NCBI GenBank assembly: GCA_026398515.1
Contig: JAPLSS010000511.1
Coordinates: 1 to 35,681 of the forward strand
DNA: 35,681 nucleotides
Reading direction: 5' to 3'
Origin: Candidatus Sumerlaeota bacterium
GTDB lineage: Bacteria > Sumerlaeota > Sumerlaeia > JAPLSS01
A program made the translations under genes and the position numbers. Below the pieces are notes generated by a model. That model was not told the origin of the DNA and did not search any database. It saw only the letters and a list, made by a program, of their open reading frames with translations. Shown piece after piece: positions 7,612-14,514 of this stretch. Numbering within the stretch: position 1 is the stretch's first letter; each line of letters starts with the position of its first letter.

Positions 7612-9276
7612 ATGTCCAAACGCATGACACGTCGTGAACTGCTGCGCGCCGCGGCTGGCGCGTCGGCGGGGTTGGGGCTGGGTTGGGCGGCCCGCCCGTC
7701 TGGGGCCTTGGGCGCGGATGCCGCCTCCGCGCCGCCGAAGAAGCGCCCCAACATCCTGTTCGTCATGGTCGATGAGATGCGCTGGGACGCGATGCATTGC
7801 GCCGGCCATCCGGTCGTCAAGACGCCCACGCTCGATCAGTTGGCCGCCGGCGGCCGGCGCTTCCTGAATTTCTATTCGGTGGCCCCCGTCTGCTCGCCGG
7901 CGCGCACGTCGGCCTTCACCGGCCGCTACGCGCACGTCCACGGCGTTATGGGCAATGAACGGCCGGCCAATCCGGGCGAGGTGTACATCACCTCGATCCT
8001 CAAGCATTACGGTTACACGACGGCCATCTCCGGCAAACTCCACTACGTGCCGGCGCAGTGGGATTTCGACTTCGATCAGTTCTACTCGTTCTCCAGCGAA
8101 GGGCCGGGAAAACTGGAGCGTTATCCAGAATACCTGAAGCGCAAATATGGTTCGCCCAGCGTCTGGGCCAAAAAGGAAGGCTCGTGCCCCTATCCCGACG
8201 ATCCGCTGGGCAAGGACCTTGGCGAGTTCGCGTATCCCAAGGAGGATTTTCAGAGCTTCTGGATCACCGACCGCTCGATCGATTTCCTGCGGTCGCAGAA
8301 GGGGAGCGACAAGCCTTGGTTCCTGTTCACCAGTTACCTCCAGCCCCACAGCCCGTACACCACGCCCGAGCCGTACCACTCGATGTATCCGCCCGACAGT
8401 TTCGACGTCCCGAAACTTGGGCCCGAACTGGCCGAGGAGCGCGCAAAACTGACGGGTAAGTCGATGCGTCATCTGATCGCCGACGAGACGATGCTGCGGG
8501 CGATCACCGCCCAGTATCTCGGCCACGTGACCAACGTCGACGACAACCTCGAGCGGCTGTTCGCCGAAGTGAAGAGCCTCGGGATGATGGACGACACCAT
8601 CGTCCTGTTCAGCGCCGACCACGGCAACATGCTCGGCGACCGCGGGCGCATGTTCAAAGGCGTCATGTACGAGGGCTCGTCGCACGTGCCATTGATCATC
8701 CGGGCCGCGAAGAATTTGCCCATCGCCGGACGCTTCAACACCGGCGCGCCCATCGAGGGAATCGCCGAGACCGTCGATCTGCTGCCGACGCTGCTCGACA
8801 TGGCCGGCGTGCCGATTCCCGAAACGGGCATTCAGGGCAAGGGCCTGGCGCCCGTGGCGCTCGGCGAGGAGAAGACCTGGAAGAACCGCGCGTTCGCGGC
8901 GCTGGCCACGTCGATGATTCGCACGCCGCAATACAAACTCATCGACAACGGCGAGGGAGCGGCGCAACGCTTCGAACTCTACGACATGACGAAGGACCCC
9001 AAGGAGCAGACCAGCCTCGCTGGCGACCCGCAATGCAAGGACGTTGTTCACGACCTGGCCAAGCGGCTGGACGAATGGCGGAAGGACAAGCCGGGGCCGG
9101 TCGTCGTTCCCGGCCTGGAGACGCCGTATTATGCCAAGCCGCTGTCCCCGGAGGAGCAGGAGAAGTTGAAGCAACGGGCCGGCCAGAAGAGGCAGGCGCA
9201 GTCCCGTCTGAACGCCAAGACGGGAGGAAAGAAGGCGGCTCCCAAAGGGAACCCCGGCGAAGATGAAGAGGAATGA
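7612..9276 (+). CDS. Cys-type sulfatase (exported, probable Tat substrate)
   Basis: 554 residues. The N-terminus has a twin-arginine-like signal (TRRELLRAAAGASAGLGLGW). The sulfatase core begins RPNILFVMVDEMRWD, with Asp54 as a metal ligand and Glu55 where many sulfatases have a second Asp. The modification site is CSPARTS (Cys94), the CxPxR signature converted to formylglycine. FSADHGNMLGDRG gives further metal and substrate residues. This family hydrolyses sulfate esters of polysaccharides or glycosaminoglycans; the substrate cannot be told from sequence. A strong ribosome binding site (GGGAGAAGGAG) precedes ATG 7612. The last 35 or so residues form a charged Lys/Arg/Gln-rich tail ending in GEDEEE, which is unusual. 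No formylglycine-generating enzyme is in the window. It lies 120 bases upstream of an oxidoreductase on the same strand. Confidence 0.93.
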   Translation: MSKRMTRRELLRAAAGASAGLGLGWAARPSGALGADAASAPPKKRPNILFVMVDEMRWDAMHCAGHPVVKTPTLDQLAAGGRRFLNFYSVAPVCSPARTSAFTGRYAHVHGVMGNERPANPGEVYITSILKHYGYTTAISGKLHYVPAQWDFDFDQFYSFSSEGPGKLERYPEYLKRKYGSPSVWAKKEGSCPYPDDPLGKDLGEFAYPKEDFQSFWITDRSIDFLRSQKGSDKPWFLFTSYLQPHSPYTTPEPYHSMYPPDSFDVPKLGPELAEERAKLTGKSMRHLIADETMLRAITAQYLGHVTNVDDNLERLFAEVKSLGMMDDTIVLFSADHGNMLGDRGRMFKGVMYEGSSHVPLIIRAAKNLPIAGRFNTGAPIEGIAETVDLLPTLLDMAGVPIPETGIQGKGLAPVALGEEKTWKNRAFAALATSMIRTPQYKLIDNGEGAAQRFELYDMTKDPKEQTSLAGDPQCKDVVHDLAKRLDEWRKDKPGPVVVPGLETPYYAKPLSPEEQEKLKQRAGQKRQAQSRLNAKTGGKKAAPKGNPGEDEEE

Positions 9277-9350
9277 AGCCCGAGAAGCCGACGCGCGCGC
9301 TCCGTCTGTCGTTCACGAGCAATAGAAAGCCAGGAACGAGAAACCAGGTT

Positions 9351-9374
9351 CCATACGACCTGAAAGTCGCACTG
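9351..9374. repeat. Short dispersed palindromic element
   Basis: The reverse complement of this stretch matches 26641-26664 at 22 of 24 bases. It contains the small hairpin CGAC-CTGAAA-GTCG and lies in the spacer just before the ribosome binding site of the oxidoreductase gene. Confidence 0.5.
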
Positions 9375-9396
9375 CCAACATGCAAAGGAGACAATC

Positions 9397-10401
9397 ATGG
9401 CGGACAAAGTCAAACTTGGTTTCATTGGCTGTGGCGGCATCGTGAAGAGCCACTTGAAGCAGGGGCTGGGGGCGTTCCCCGACGTCGAGTTCGTCGGCTG
9501 GTGCGACCTGCGGCCCGAAGCGGCCGAAGAGCGCAAGGCCGAAGTCGGCGGCAAGGGCACGGTGTACACCGACGCCGCGAAAATGCTCGACGAGGCCAAG
9601 CCCGACGCGGTCTACATCATGCTTCCGCCCTTCGCGCACGGCGCCGCGGAGGACGTCGTGCTCGAACGCAAGCTGCCGTTCTTTGTCGAAAAGCCGGTCG
9701 CGATCGACATGAAGACCGCGCAAAAGGTGGCGGATGCGGTCAAGAAGAACAACCTCCTCACGTCGGTCGGCTACATGACGCGCTACCGCCAGTCGGTGCA
9801 GAAGGTGCGCGACCTGCTGAAGAGCCAGAAGCCGGTCCTGCTGCACGGCGGCTGGCTGGGCGCGGGGCCGAAGACCTACGACGGCATCGGCAAGTGGTGG
9901 GTGCAAAAGGACAAGTCCGGCGGCCAGTTTCTCGAGCAGACCACCCACACCATCGACCTGGCGCGCTGCCTCTTCGGCGACGTCGAAAGCGTCTTTGCCG
10001 TGGCGGTGCATGGCCGCAAGGAGCGCCCCGAGTTCTTCACCATCGAAGACGCGTCGATGGTCCAGTTGAAGTTCAAGAACGGCGCGGCGGGCAATCTCTA
10101 CAGCGCCTGCTGCCTGGGGACCGCCGGCGGCGTCATGCTGACCGTGTTCGGCACGGCGATGCGCGCCTCGTTCACCGGCTGGGAGAACACGGTCGCCATC
10201 CAGACGGCCGGCGGCGAGAAGATCGACATCAAGGGCGAGGACAACATCTTCGCGCTCGAAGACCGCGCGTTCATCGATTCGGTCAAGGCGGAGAAGAACG
10301 TGGGGATTCTCGCGGACTATGCCGACGGATTGAAAGCTACCGAAATCGCGTGCGCGGCGAATGAGTCGATGGCGACGGGGAAAGTCATCCAGTTGGCCTG
10401 A
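9397..10401 (+). CDS. Gfo/Idh/MocA family NAD(P)-dependent oxidoreductase
   Basis: 334 residues. The N-terminal Rossmann domain starts VKLGFIGCGGIV (glycine-rich dinucleotide site, residues 6-15). The family motif EKP is at 98-100 (FFVEKPVAID). The C-terminal alpha/beta domain carries GGQFLEQTTHTIDLAR (175-190) with the usual substrate-site His184. Members oxidise or reduce sugars, inositols or their derivatives; the exact substrate is not readable from sequence. ATG 9397 is supported by AAAGGAGA seven bases upstream. Its position after a sulfatase suggests processing of a sugar released from a sulfated glycan, but that is inference. The end is followed by two hairpin repeats that may limit read-through into the next gene. 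Confidence 0.92.
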   Translation: MADKVKLGFIGCGGIVKSHLKQGLGAFPDVEFVGWCDLRPEAAEERKAEVGGKGTVYTDAAKMLDEAKPDAVYIMLPPFAHGAAEDVVLERKLPFFVEKPVAIDMKTAQKVADAVKKNNLLTSVGYMTRYRQSVQKVRDLLKSQKPVLLHGGWLGAGPKTYDGIGKWWVQKDKSGGQFLEQTTHTIDLARCLFGDVESVFAVAVHGRKERPEFFTIEDASMVQLKFKNGAAGNLYSACCLGTAGGVMLTVFGTAMRASFTGWENTVAIQTAGGEKIDIKGEDNIFALEDRAFIDSVKAEKNVGILADYADGLKATEIACAANESMATGKVIQLA

Positions 10402-10418
10402 TGCTTTGAAGAACACCT

Positions 10419-10493
10419 CTTGCCGCGAAGGCGCGGAGGCGCGGAGAGACGAGGCGTTCTTCCTCTGCGGCTTCGCGTCTCCGCGGCGCAGGA
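10419..10493. repeat. Hairpin repeat of the GCCGCGGAGACGC type, copy A
   Basis: The left arm starts CTCTTGCCGCGAAGGCGCGG and the right arm ends CTTCGCGTCTCCGCGGCG; the arms pair imperfectly. The same type of element is present at 10545, 24844 and 24948. All four copies lie between genes. Confidence 0.6.
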
Positions 10494-10544
10494 GTAGAAT
10501 GCGTCAACAAGAGGCCTGAACAGGGCCGGGCTATACGATTCTCT

Positions 10545-10620
10545 CCTTTGCCGCAAAGCCGCCAAGGCGCAAAGCATGGAATGCCTGCCTCCGCGCCTTC
10601 GCGTCTCCGCGGCAAAAGGT
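10545..10620. repeat. Hairpin repeat of the GCCGCGGAGACGC type, copy B
   Basis: CCTTTGCCGCAAAGCCGCC at the left pairs with CGCGTCTCCGCGGCAAAAGG at the right with about 75 percent complementarity. It lies 40 bases before the start of the nucleosidase gene. An open frame runs through it into that gene, but the signal peptide and ribosome binding site place the real start after the repeat. Confidence 0.65.
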
Positions 10621-10661
10621 CGTCTCCGTCTATCCTTGGGACCTTAGAGGGAGATACACCC

Positions 10662-11501
10662 ATGAAACCACACTGCCGTCCCGGCCCCATCATCGCCTTT
10701 GTTGCGATTCTGTGTAGCGTGCGCGCATTCGCCGCGGACGCGCCGAAACCCGTGACCGCCATTCTGGGGGCGATGAATGGCGAGGTGGAATTGCTCAAGA
10801 AGAATCTGGAGAGTTCATCCACCCTCACGGTCCAGGGAGTGTTGTTTTCGTTTGGCGCGCTGAATGCCCGCCTGGTCGTTGTGGCGCGAACCGGCGTGGG
10901 CAAGGTCAACGCGGCGATGACGACCACGCTCCTGATCGACCACTTTGCGCCCAGGGAAGTCGTGTTCACCGGCATCGCCGGCGGCCTCAATCCCGATCTT
11001 CTGCCCGGCGATATCGTTATCGCGGCCCAAACCGCGCAACACGATTTCGGCGTCATGACTGAAAAGGGCCTTCAACACTCGGGAACGCGCAATCCCATCG
11101 ACGGAAAGAGGAACCCGCTCTTTCTTCCCGCCGACGCGCAACTGCTCGAGTTGGCGGTGGAAGCCGGCCGCGGTCTCGCGTTGGAGGTCATTCCCACGTC
11201 GCTTGGGAACCGGCAGCCCCGAATCGTCCAGGGTGTCGTGACGACGGGCGACTTGTTCATCGCGTCGGAAGAGAAGAAATGCGAACTGCGCGAGAGCCTG
11301 CACGCCGACGCCGTGGACATGGAAGGCGCGGCCGTCGCCCAGATCTGTCGTCACCTCGGCGTGCCCTGCCTCGTGATCCGCAGTCTGAGCGACCTTGCGG
11401 ACAAGAGCGCTCCTGACGACTCTCAGAGATTCTCCAGGATCGCGGCCTTCAATTCGGCGCAGCTGGTCATGCGCCTCATGGAGCGCCTGCAAACCCCGTG
11501 A
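10662..11501 (+). CDS. Exported MTA/SAH nucleosidase-like protein (PNP/UDP family)
   Basis: 279 residues. Residues 1-25 form a signal peptide (MKPHCRPGPIIAFVAILCSV, then RAFAAD). The mature part matches the MTAN/Pfs family: GAMNGEVELL (Glu41, aligned with the catalytic Glu12 of the E. coli enzyme), TGVGKVNAAM, FTGIAGGLNP, VDMEGAAVAQ (Glu221, ribose contact) and RSLSDLAD (Asp244, the catalytic acid position). The family cleaves the N-glycosidic bond of 5'-methylthioadenosine or S-adenosylhomocysteine. ATG 10662 is chosen because GAGGGAGA precedes it and the signal peptide starts there. Export is unusual, since the E. coli enzyme is cytoplasmic; a periplasmic role could be nucleoside salvage. 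The broken GH10 gene begins 23 bases later and is probably co-transcribed. Confidence 0.88.
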   Translation: MKPHCRPGPIIAFVAILCSVRAFAADAPKPVTAILGAMNGEVELLKKNLESSSTLTVQGVLFSFGALNARLVVVARTGVGKVNAAMTTTLLIDHFAPREVVFTGIAGGLNPDLLPGDIVIAAQTAQHDFGVMTEKGLQHSGTRNPIDGKRNPLFLPADAQLLELAVEAGRGLALEVIPTSLGNRQPRIVQGVVTTGDLFIASEEKKCELRESLHADAVDMEGAAVAQICRHLGVPCLVIRSLSDLADKSAPDDSQRFSRIAAFNSAQLVMRLMERLQTP

Positions 11502-11524
11502 CTTTCGGAAAGGAGCGCAAGCCC

Positions 11525-11788
11525 ATGCGATGGATCGTCGGAGCAATCGTCATGTGCCTCAAGTGCGGGTTCTCCTGTTTCGTCGGTGCGGCGGACCTGC
11601 CTCCGGGCGGCGTCTCGATTCTGCCAAAGGACGCGCTGGCCTCCCTCAAACTCGTCGGCCCCGGCGCCGCGAAAACAACGAAGGAGATCGTCCCCGTCGA
11701 AGGGCAGCCGTTTGATCAGGCGATCCGCGTGCGCGTGGGCGAAACGGCGGGGCCAAACAGACCGTCGAGATCGGCGGCCTGCAAGTGA
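11525..11788 (+). pseudogene. N-terminal fragment of the GH10 gene, out of frame with the catalytic part
   Basis: ATG 11525 follows AAAGGAG and starts a signal peptide (MRWIVGAIVMCLKCGF). It is followed by LPKDALASLKLVGPGAA and IVPVEGQPFDQAIRVRV, which look like the start of a carbohydrate-binding-type domain found ahead of some bacterial GH10 enzymes. After about residue 75 the frame loses sense and stops at 11786-11788. From about 11755 another frame reads KQTVEIGGLQVINY, which looks like the end of the same domain. The simplest reading is an internal deletion of most of the domain that also shifted the frame. Without correction the catalytic domain would lack a signal peptide. A sequencing or assembly error could explain a one-base shift but not the missing domain. 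Confidence 0.65.
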
Positions 11789-13038
11789 TCAACTACCAGT
11801 CTTCGGTTCCCCTGGGGAAGCTGCCGATGACGCGCCACACCTACGCGGGCCGTGAACCCGACGCGCCCTGGCGCCAGGCGGCCGACGAGCGCATCGAGAA
11901 GATCCGCAAGGGCGACCTGACCGTCTCGGTCGTCGACGCCGCCGGCAAGCCCATCGAAGGCGCGGCGGTCAAGATCGCCATGCGTCGGCACGCCTTCCAT
12001 TTCGGCACGGCGGTTTCCGCGCGCAACATCATGGGCGAAAGCCCGGACGAACAAACCATGCGCAAGCATATCCTGGAACTCTTCAACGAAGTCACCCTGG
12101 AGAACGACCTGAAGTGGCCGGGGTGGGAGACTGAAGCCAATCGCCCGATCACCATGCAGGCGTTGAAATGGATTCAGGACCACGGCTTGCGGCTGCACGG
12201 CCACGTCCTCGTCTGGCCGGGGTGGAAGCGCCTGCCCGCCGACGTGCCCAAGTTGCGCGACGACAAAGAGAAACTGGCGGCGCGCGTGCTCGACCATATC
12301 CACGACGAAGGCGAAGCGTTGCGCGGAATCCCAGAGGAATTCGACGTCATCAACGAACCCTACACCAACCACGATCTAATGGACGTCCTGGGCAAAGAGG
12401 CGATGCTCGACTGGTTCCAGGCCGCGCGCGAAGCCCTGCCCGAAACGCAACTCTTCATCAACGACTTCTCGATCCTGAGCGGGGGAGGGAAGGACACGAA
12501 GCACCAGGACCATTACTACAACACGATTCGTTATCTCTTGGACAACGGCGCGCCCCTTCAGGGCATCGGGCTGCAGAGTCATTTCAGCGGCAGCCTGACG
12601 CCGCCGGAGCGCGTCCTGGAGATCCTCGACCGCTTCGCCCAGTTCGGCGCGGCGCTGCATGTGACCGAATATGACGTCAACACTCCCGACGAGGAACTGG
12701 CCGGCGATTTCACCCGCGATTTCCTCACCTGCATCTTTTCCCATCCGGCGACGAAGGGCTTCATCATGTGGGGCTTCTGGGACGGGCGGCACTGGAAGGG
12801 CAACGCGCCGCTGTTCCGCAAGGATTGGTCGCTCAAGCCAGCCGGGCAGGCCTACATGGACCTGGTGTTGAACAAATGGTGGACCAACGCGGAAGGCAAG
12901 ACCGACCCCTCCGGGCGGTTCCTCACGCGCGGCTTCCTCGGCGAGTATGAGGTCGAAATCTCCGTCGGCGGGAAGACCAAGACGGTCAACGCCACGCTGG
13001 GAAAGGGCGGCGCGGCGGTGGAGGCGAAGATGGACTGA
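11785..13038 (+). CDS. GH10 family glycoside hydrolase (endo-beta-1,4-xylanase type), catalytic part
   Basis: 417 residues if read from GTG 11785; an ATG at 11827 is also possible. Neither has a good ribosome binding site, and sense in this frame begins earlier, near 11755. GH10 hallmarks are FNEVTLENDLKW, GHVLVWPGW, EEFDVINEPY (Glu191, acid/base), IGLQSHFSG, LHVTEYDVN (Glu295, nucleophile) and FIMWGFWDGRHW. GH10 enzymes cut the xylan backbone by a retaining mechanism. A short beta-rich C-terminal extension follows (about 370-417; GEYEVEISVGGKTK). The catalytic residues are intact, but the signal peptide is in a different frame upstream, so the gene is probably inactive or expressed intracellularly unless frameshifting occurs. 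A xylose isomerase gene lies about 7 kb away. Confidence 0.85.
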   Translation: MINYQSSVPLGKLPMTRHTYAGREPDAPWRQAADERIEKIRKGDLTVSVVDAAGKPIEGAAVKIAMRRHAFHFGTAVSARNIMGESPDEQTMRKHILELFNEVTLENDLKWPGWETEANRPITMQALKWIQDHGLRLHGHVLVWPGWKRLPADVPKLRDDKEKLAARVLDHIHDEGEALRGIPEEFDVINEPYTNHDLMDVLGKEAMLDWFQAAREALPETQLFINDFSILSGGGKDTKHQDHYYNTIRYLLDNGAPLQGIGLQSHFSGSLTPPERVLEILDRFAQFGAALHVTEYDVNTPDEELAGDFTRDFLTCIFSHPATKGFIMWGFWDGRHWKGNAPLFRKDWSLKPAGQAYMDLVLNKWWTNAEGKTDPSGRFLTRGFLGEYEVEISVGGKTKTVNATLGKGGAAVEAKMD

Positions 13039-13096
13039 AGTGGCGCAGGAAAGTTGCGCATCCCGCAGTGTAATTGCGAAGAACAGGAGTGCGCGA

Positions 13097-13227
13097 AGCG
13101 CTTTGGAGTGCGGCGGCTTGCCGCCGCTTTTGTTTCAAATAGCGGCCAGTCGAAGGCAAAGCGGCGGAAACCTCGGCGGCGCAACGGCCTGCCGCCTGCT
13201 GGGCAAGCCGCCGCACTCCAAAGCGCT
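13097..13227. repeat. Intergenic inverted repeat with perfect 26-base arms
   Basis: Arm 13097-13122 (starts AGCGCTTTGGAGTGCGGCGG) is the exact reverse complement of 13202-13227. Weaker pairing extends outward to about 13085 and 13240. The left arm also holds its own small hairpin (GCGGCTTGCCGC). The interior is GC-rich and non-coding. The element occupies the 381-base gap between the GH10 gene and the next gene; the rest of the gap holds no gene I can support. The form suggests a MITE- or REP-like element. Confidence 0.8.
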
Positions 13228-13384
13228 CCGCGGACTCACTCTTGCTCTGGCGCTCCAAGGAATCCACACCGCTGGATGCAGCCGCCGGACAGTCCAAACC
13301 ACTCACGCCTTGACACCCGTCCGGGGGCGCGCGAAGCATAGCCCCAGGAAACGTTGCTGGTTTCCGCGCCATTCCTGCAACAGC

Positions 13385-13405
13385 GGCGGCGGGAACAACG
13401 CCGCC
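13385..13405 (+). promoter_or_regulatory. GC stem-loop just upstream of a ribosome binding site
   Basis: GGCGGCG (13385-13391) pairs exactly with CGCCGCC (13399-13405) around a 7-base loop. It ends five bases before AGGTGA and 14 bases before ATG 13420, so it could affect translation of the next gene. It may also be chance in GC-rich DNA. Confidence 0.3.
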
Positions 13406-13419
13406 TTAGAGGTGACGCC

Positions 13420-14337
13420 ATGCGCCAGCCGGGCCGCGCTCTGGATCTCTCAAAAATCCCCACGCAAAGCGTCCGCGAACGCGAAGCGCGACTGACGGCG
13501 GAGGACTTGGCCTCGCCGCCCGATCCGACCGGCACGGCGCTGGACCTGCTCGCCTCGCTGCCCAAGGTCGGCGCGGCGAAGGAGTTGAACGAGACGGCGC
13601 TGGATGTGCGCGAGGCCGCCCGGCGCGGCCAGGCGATGATCGCGCTCGTCGGGCGCGAGGCGATGGCCGCCGGGTGCTCGCCGCTCATCGCGCTGCTGAT
13701 TGAGCGGGGCTACCTGAGCGCGGTGGCGCTGGACGGGACCGCGGCGTTGTTCGACTTCGAACTGGCGTGTTACGGCCAAACGAACGAAACCCCCTCGTCG
13801 AACCTGTACGGCTCGGCTCGGGAAGTCGGCGACGTGTTCAATACGATTGTCAACGAGGGGGTGACGCGCGGCTTTGGCCTGGGCGAATTCCTCGGGCGGT
13901 CGCTGGTGGAGCGATCCCCGCGGCGAGTCGACCTGTCCATCCTGGCGCACTGCTCCGTGAAACGCATTCCGGCGACGGTCCACCCCCGGCCCGGCGCCGA
14001 CCCGGTGCACCGCTATGTCGGCGCCGATGGCGCCCATCTCGGCAAAGGAGCGCAGCGCGATTTCCTCTTGTTCGCCGGCCAGCTGCCCTCGCTCGATGGG
14101 GGAGGCATCCTCCTCGACTTGTGGTCCGAAGGGTTGGGCGGCGTTCTGGAGCAGGCCCTGGCCGCCTCGGCCCAGGCAACCGCCGCGGTCCCGGCAGGCT
14201 GGCGCTACGTAGCCTTCGTGAACGCGCAGGCGCCGGAACGGCTTCCCCGCGCCGCGATGGAGGGGGCCACGGCGACGCGCATCGCCGGCGATCCGTTCCT
14301 CCTCTCGTTCCTCGTCGCCGGCGCGCTGGCCGAGTAA
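13420..14337 (+). CDS. Conserved protein of unknown function, deoxyhypusine-synthase-like family
   Basis: 305 residues, no signal peptide or membrane segment. The pattern LDLSKIPTQSVRERE, then DLLASLPKVGAAKELNE, CSPLIALLIERGYLSAVALD, FDFELACYGQTNE, EVGDVFNTIVNEG, FGLGEFLGR, VDLSILAHCSVKRIPATVH and DGAHLGKGAQRDFLLFAGQL follows a bacterial family of about 300-340 residues. That family has a deoxyhypusine synthase-like Rossmann fold and no proven reaction. Usual members read GTDIIHMHP before the DGAAIGEAS-like segment; here it is GADPVHRYVG, so this copy is divergent. ATG 13420 is preferred to upstream in-frame starts because AGAGGTGA lies just before it and conserved sequence begins about residue 8. 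No eIF5A or homospermidine pathway gene is in the window. Confidence 0.7.
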   Translation: MRQPGRALDLSKIPTQSVREREARLTAEDLASPPDPTGTALDLLASLPKVGAAKELNETALDVREAARRGQAMIALVGREAMAAGCSPLIALLIERGYLSAVALDGTAALFDFELACYGQTNETPSSNLYGSAREVGDVFNTIVNEGVTRGFGLGEFLGRSLVERSPRRVDLSILAHCSVKRIPATVHPRPGADPVHRYVGADGAHLGKGAQRDFLLFAGQLPSLDGGGILLDLWSEGLGGVLEQALAASAQATAAVPAGWRYVAFVNAQAPERLPRAAMEGATATRIAGDPFLLSFLVAGALAE

Positions 14338-14347
14338 GAGGCTTTCC

Positions 14348-14420
14348 GGGAGCGCGGACGGCCTCGTCCGCAATCTCCTGTGATGCGGCCAGATCCGGCG
14401 GACGTGGCCGTCCGCGCCCC
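14348..14420. repeat. Intergenic inverted repeat
   Basis: Left arm 14348-14370 (GAGCGCGGACGGCCTCGTCC within it) pairs with right arm 14396-14420 (GGACGTGGCCGTCCGCGC within it) with only one or two mismatches around a 25-base centre. It lies between two co-oriented genes and argues against starting the next gene at the in-frame ATG inside it (14383). Confidence 0.7.
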
Positions 14421-14514
14421 CAGAAACCGCATTCCTCTTGCCGACTTCCACGGGGGTCCTTATCGTGCACCGTGTTCTGTTGTTCAATCCGCTGCGCCGA
14501 AAGGCCTTTCCGCC

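Noticed and set aside
10548-10661. N-terminal extension of the nucleosidase frame
   Set aside because: It consists of a hairpin repeat. The ribosome binding site and signal peptide identify 10662 as the start.
13310-13338. TTGACA at 13310 as a promoter for the gene at 13420
   Set aside because: No acceptable -10 hexamer lies 16-18 bases downstream.
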